The notes beneath the pieces are model-generated. The model saw nothing but the letters and a program-made list of their open reading frames with translations, made no database searches and had not been told where the DNA came from. This document shows positions 5,761-7,663 of a DNA stretch of 7,663 nt, piece after piece. Numbering within the stretch: the stretch's first letter is position 1; each line of letters opens with the position of its first letter. Made by a program: the position numbers and the translations under genes. Source of the DNA: Brachybacterium sp. (GTDB lineage: Bacteria > Actinomycetota > Actinomycetes > Actinomycetales > Dermabacteraceae); assembly GCA_027322375.1 (NCBI GenBank), contig DAHVRS010000219.1:1-7663 (forward strand), read 5' to 3'.

Positions 5761-7404
5761 ATGGTAGGCATGCCAGACCTCTCGCTGTTCGACCGCGCTC
5801 GCACCGGAGCGGGCGGTGACGAGATGTTCACCTCCGACGGCTCCGTGCGCCCCACCTACCGGGCCCTGCACGATGCGCTGGCCGGGCTCGGCCCCGAGGA
5901 GTTCCGTTCCCGTTCCGAGTCCCTGGCGCGCAGCTATCTGGACCAGGGCATCACCTTCGACTACGCAGGGGAGGAGAGACCCTTCCCGATCGACGCGATT
6001 CCGCGCGTCATCGACGCGGAGGAATGGACGCAGGTCTCTTCCGGCGTGGGGCAGCGCGTCCGCGCCCTCGAGGCCTTCCTCGACGACCTCTACAACGACC
6101 GCAGCGCCATCGCCGACGGTGTCATCCCCGAGGAGCTCATCACCTCCTCCACCTACATCGTCGAGGAGATGCGCGGCTACTCCCCGCCCAACGGCGTCCG
6201 CATCCACATCTCCGGCATCGACCTGGTCCGCGACGGCTCCGGCGGCTTCCGTGTCCTCGAGGACAACGTCCGCACCCCCAGCGGCGTCAGCTACGTGCTC
6301 TCCAACCGGCGCGCCATGGCGCAGGGCTTCCCCGAGCTATTCGCCGACCGACCCGTGCGGCGCGTGGGCGAGTACCCCGGCCGGCTGCTCGCCGCGCTGC
6401 AGGCCGCCGCGCCGAACACCGCGGGGGAGGAGGCGACCGTCGTCGTCCTCACCCCCGGCCGCTACAACAGCGCCTACTTCGAGCACTCCCTGCTGGCACG
6501 CACCATGGGCGTGGACCTCGTCGAAGCGTCCGACCTGGTCGAGCGTGGTGACCGCATCTACATGCGCACCACCGCCGGGCTGCGCCGCGTGGACGTCATC
6601 TACAAGCGCACTGACGACGACTTCATCGACCCCGAGGTGTTCCGCCCCGATTCGATGCTCGGCGTGCCGGGACTGGTCCGCTCCGTCCTCGCCGGCAACG
6701 TGGTGCTCGCCAACGGCATCGGCAACGGGATCGGCGACGACAAACTCACCTACACCTACGTTCCCGATCTGATCCGCTACTACCTCTCCGAGGAGCCGAT
6801 CCTCCCCAACGTCGACACCTGGCGGCTCGAGGACCCCGAGGCCCGCACCGAGGTCCTCGACCGGCTCGACGAGCTCGTGGTCAAGCCCGTGGACGGCTCC
6901 GGTGGCAAGGGCATCGTCATCGGCCCTGCCGCGAGCCGTGAGGAGCTCGACGCCCTGCGCGACAGGCTCGACGCCGACCCGCGCGGCTGGATCGCCCAGC
7001 CCGTCGTCCAGCTCTCCACAATCCCCACCCTCGTCGAGGGCGGCCCCGAGCCGCGCCACGTGGACCTGCGCCCCTTCGCGCTGAACAGCGGCGACGACGT
7101 CTGGGTGCTGCCAGGCGGGCTCACCCGCGTCGCCCTCCCACGCGGGGAGATGATCGTGAACTCCTCGCGCGGGGGCGGTTCCAAGGACACCTGGGTCCTC
7201 GCCGCCAAGCGGCCCGGCGAGCCCGGCGCGCCGGGTGCGCAGGACGAGGCCGACGAGGGCATCGAGGACCCCACCGACGACAGCTACGACGAGTTCGACG
7301 ATCCCCGCGAGGATCAGGCCGAGGACCGCAGCGACGAGCCCGACCCGGTCACCTCCGCGATCAAGATCATCGAGACCGAGGGGACGCCGCATGATGCTCA
7401 GTAG
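5761..7404 (+). CDS. Circularly permuted type 2 ATP-grasp protein
   Basis: The 547-residue product belongs to the circularly permuted ATP-grasp family (CP_ATPgrasp, formerly DUF404/DUF407), a predicted ATP-dependent amide-bond-forming ligase whose substrate is unknown. Conserved blocks are GITFDYAGEERPFPIDAIPR (63-82), PNGVRIHISGIDLVRD (143-158), VLEDNVRTPSGVSYVLSNRR (165-184), VVLTPGRYNSAYFEHSLLAR (228-247), NGIGNGIGDDKLTYTYVP (318-335), KPVDGSGGKGIVIG (375-388, glycine-rich nucleotide loop), DLRPFAL (435-441) and NSSRGGGSKDTWVL (467-480). They match, from memory, M. tuberculosis Rv2411c closely. Residues about 494-528 form a strongly acidic tail beyond the conserved core. ATG 5761 has GGATGGG 7 nt upstream; ATG 5770 is an alternative start. 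The alpha-E gene overlaps its end by 14 nt, so the two are coupled. Family membership is near certain; the reaction is inferred. Confidence 0.95.
   Translation: MVGMPDLSLFDRARTGAGGDEMFTSDGSVRPTYRALHDALAGLGPEEFRSRSESLARSYLDQGITFDYAGEERPFPIDAIPRVIDAEEWTQVSSGVGQRVRALEAFLDDLYNDRSAIADGVIPEELITSSTYIVEEMRGYSPPNGVRIHISGIDLVRDGSGGFRVLEDNVRTPSGVSYVLSNRRAMAQGFPELFADRPVRRVGEYPGRLLAALQAAAPNTAGEEATVVVLTPGRYNSAYFEHSLLARTMGVDLVEASDLVERGDRIYMRTTAGLRRVDVIYKRTDDDFIDPEVFRPDSMLGVPGLVRSVLAGNVVLANGIGNGIGDDKLTYTYVPDLIRYYLSEEPILPNVDTWRLEDPEARTEVLDRLDELVVKPVDGSGGKGIVIGPAASREELDALRDRLDADPRGWIAQPVVQLSTIPTLVEGGPEPRHVDLRPFALNSGDDVWVLPGGLTRVALPRGEMIVNSSRGGGSKDTWVLAAKRPGEPGAPGAQDEADEGIEDPTDDSYDEFDDPREDQAEDRSDEPDPVTSAIKIIETEGTPHDAQ
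7378..7383 (+). promoter_or_regulatory. Ribosome binding site of the alpha-E gene
   Basis: GAGGGG lies inside the end of the ATP-grasp gene, 7 nt before ATG 7391 and 10 nt before ATG 7394. Spacing favours 7391 slightly, while the usual alpha-E N terminus MLSR favours 7394. Confidence 0.55.
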
Positions 7405-7663
7405 GATCGCCGACGCGATGTTCTGGATCGGCCGCTACGTCGAACGCGCCGACCAGACCGACAGGCTGCTGGACGTGTCCCTCCAGACGATCACCGAGGA
7501 CGGCAGCCTCGACGCCACCGGCGCCTGCGCCGGGGTGTACGAGATCTTCGGCCTGAACGACGTCCCCGCCGAGGACCTCACCGTGCAGCGGATCCTGGAC
7601 CGCCTGGTCACGGACCGCGCGAACCCCTCCTCCGTCGCCGGGGCCCTGCAGACCGCCAGGGAG
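7391..7663 (+). CDS. Alpha-E domain protein, N-terminal part, runs off window
   Basis: The last 273 nt encode 91 residues in an open frame to the window edge. The start MMLSRIADAMFWIGRYVERA (1-20) and following DQTDRLLDV match the conserved N terminus of the alpha-E family (formerly DUF403), typically MLSRxAExxYWxGRYxERAExTARLLDV. Family members are all-helical and about 300 residues long, so roughly 30 percent is visible. The gene overlaps the ATP-grasp gene by 14 nt in another frame, which implies a common transcript and coupled translation. Alpha-E proteins are nearly always found beside CP-ATP-grasp and transglutaminase-like genes; their biochemical role is not established. From memory, M. 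tuberculosis has the same order (Rv2411c, Rv2410c, Rv2409c), so a transglutaminase-like gene is expected downstream of this window. Confidence 0.93.
   Translation, partial: MMLSRIADAMFWIGRYVERADQTDRLLDVSLQTITEDGSLDATGACAGVYEIFGLNDVPAEDLTVQRILDRLVTDRANPSSVAGALQTARE

Noticed and set aside
4997..5767. Open frame of 256 codons on the plus strand
   Set aside because: It mirrors the PemK-like gene, which has the recognisable domain and a good ribosome binding site on the minus strand.
6337..7392. Open frame of 351 codons on the minus strand
   Set aside because: It is antisense to the well-conserved ATP-grasp gene and shows only shadow composition (Gly/Val/Asp/His-rich).

Overview
The window comes from a very GC-rich bacterium. 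Third codon positions in the real genes are almost all G or C, and the proteins look actinobacterial. The gene order comEA, comEC, holA, opposite-strand rpsT, circularly permuted ATP-grasp, alpha-E matches, from memory, the Mycobacterium tuberculosis Rv2415c-Rv2410c neighbourhood. The style of the S20 and PemK-like proteins suggests a Micrococcales relative (Brachybacterium/Dermabacteraceae is only a guess).

Region 1 (2-4330, + strand) is one tightly packed block. It holds a 5'-truncated comEA (DNA-binding competence protein), comEC (DNA-uptake channel with an intact metallo-beta-lactamase domain; its start overlaps the comEA stop by 4 nt as ATGA) and, after a 34-nt gap, holA (DNA polymerase III delta, the clamp-loader subunit). 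It closes with a perfect 17-bp stem, 4-nt loop hairpin (4347-4384) that sits between the convergent holA and rpsT genes and can serve both.

Region 2 (4421-5701, - strand) carries rpsT (ribosomal protein S20, GTG start at 4687) and, upstream of it, a PemK/MazF-like toxin-family gene (5003-5701) with a long Arg/Asp/Ala-rich repetitive N-terminal extension and no visible antitoxin. The 315-nt gap between them holds a candidate rpsT promoter, a long leader and a 7-bp inverted repeat.

Region 3 (5761-7663, + strand) starts a second operon. It encodes a circularly permuted type 2 ATP-grasp protein with a strongly acidic C-terminal tail and, overlapping its end by 14 nt, the first 91 codons of an alpha-E domain protein. 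In other bacteria this pair usually travels with a transglutaminase-like protease and is predicted to make or modify a peptide of unknown identity; the next gene lies outside the window. The toxin-like gene and the ATP-grasp gene diverge from a 59-bp gap that contains an inverted repeat.

The most interesting content is the uncharacterised ATP-grasp/alpha-E system and the orphan PemK-like gene placed in front of it. The rest is ordinary housekeeping and competence machinery.
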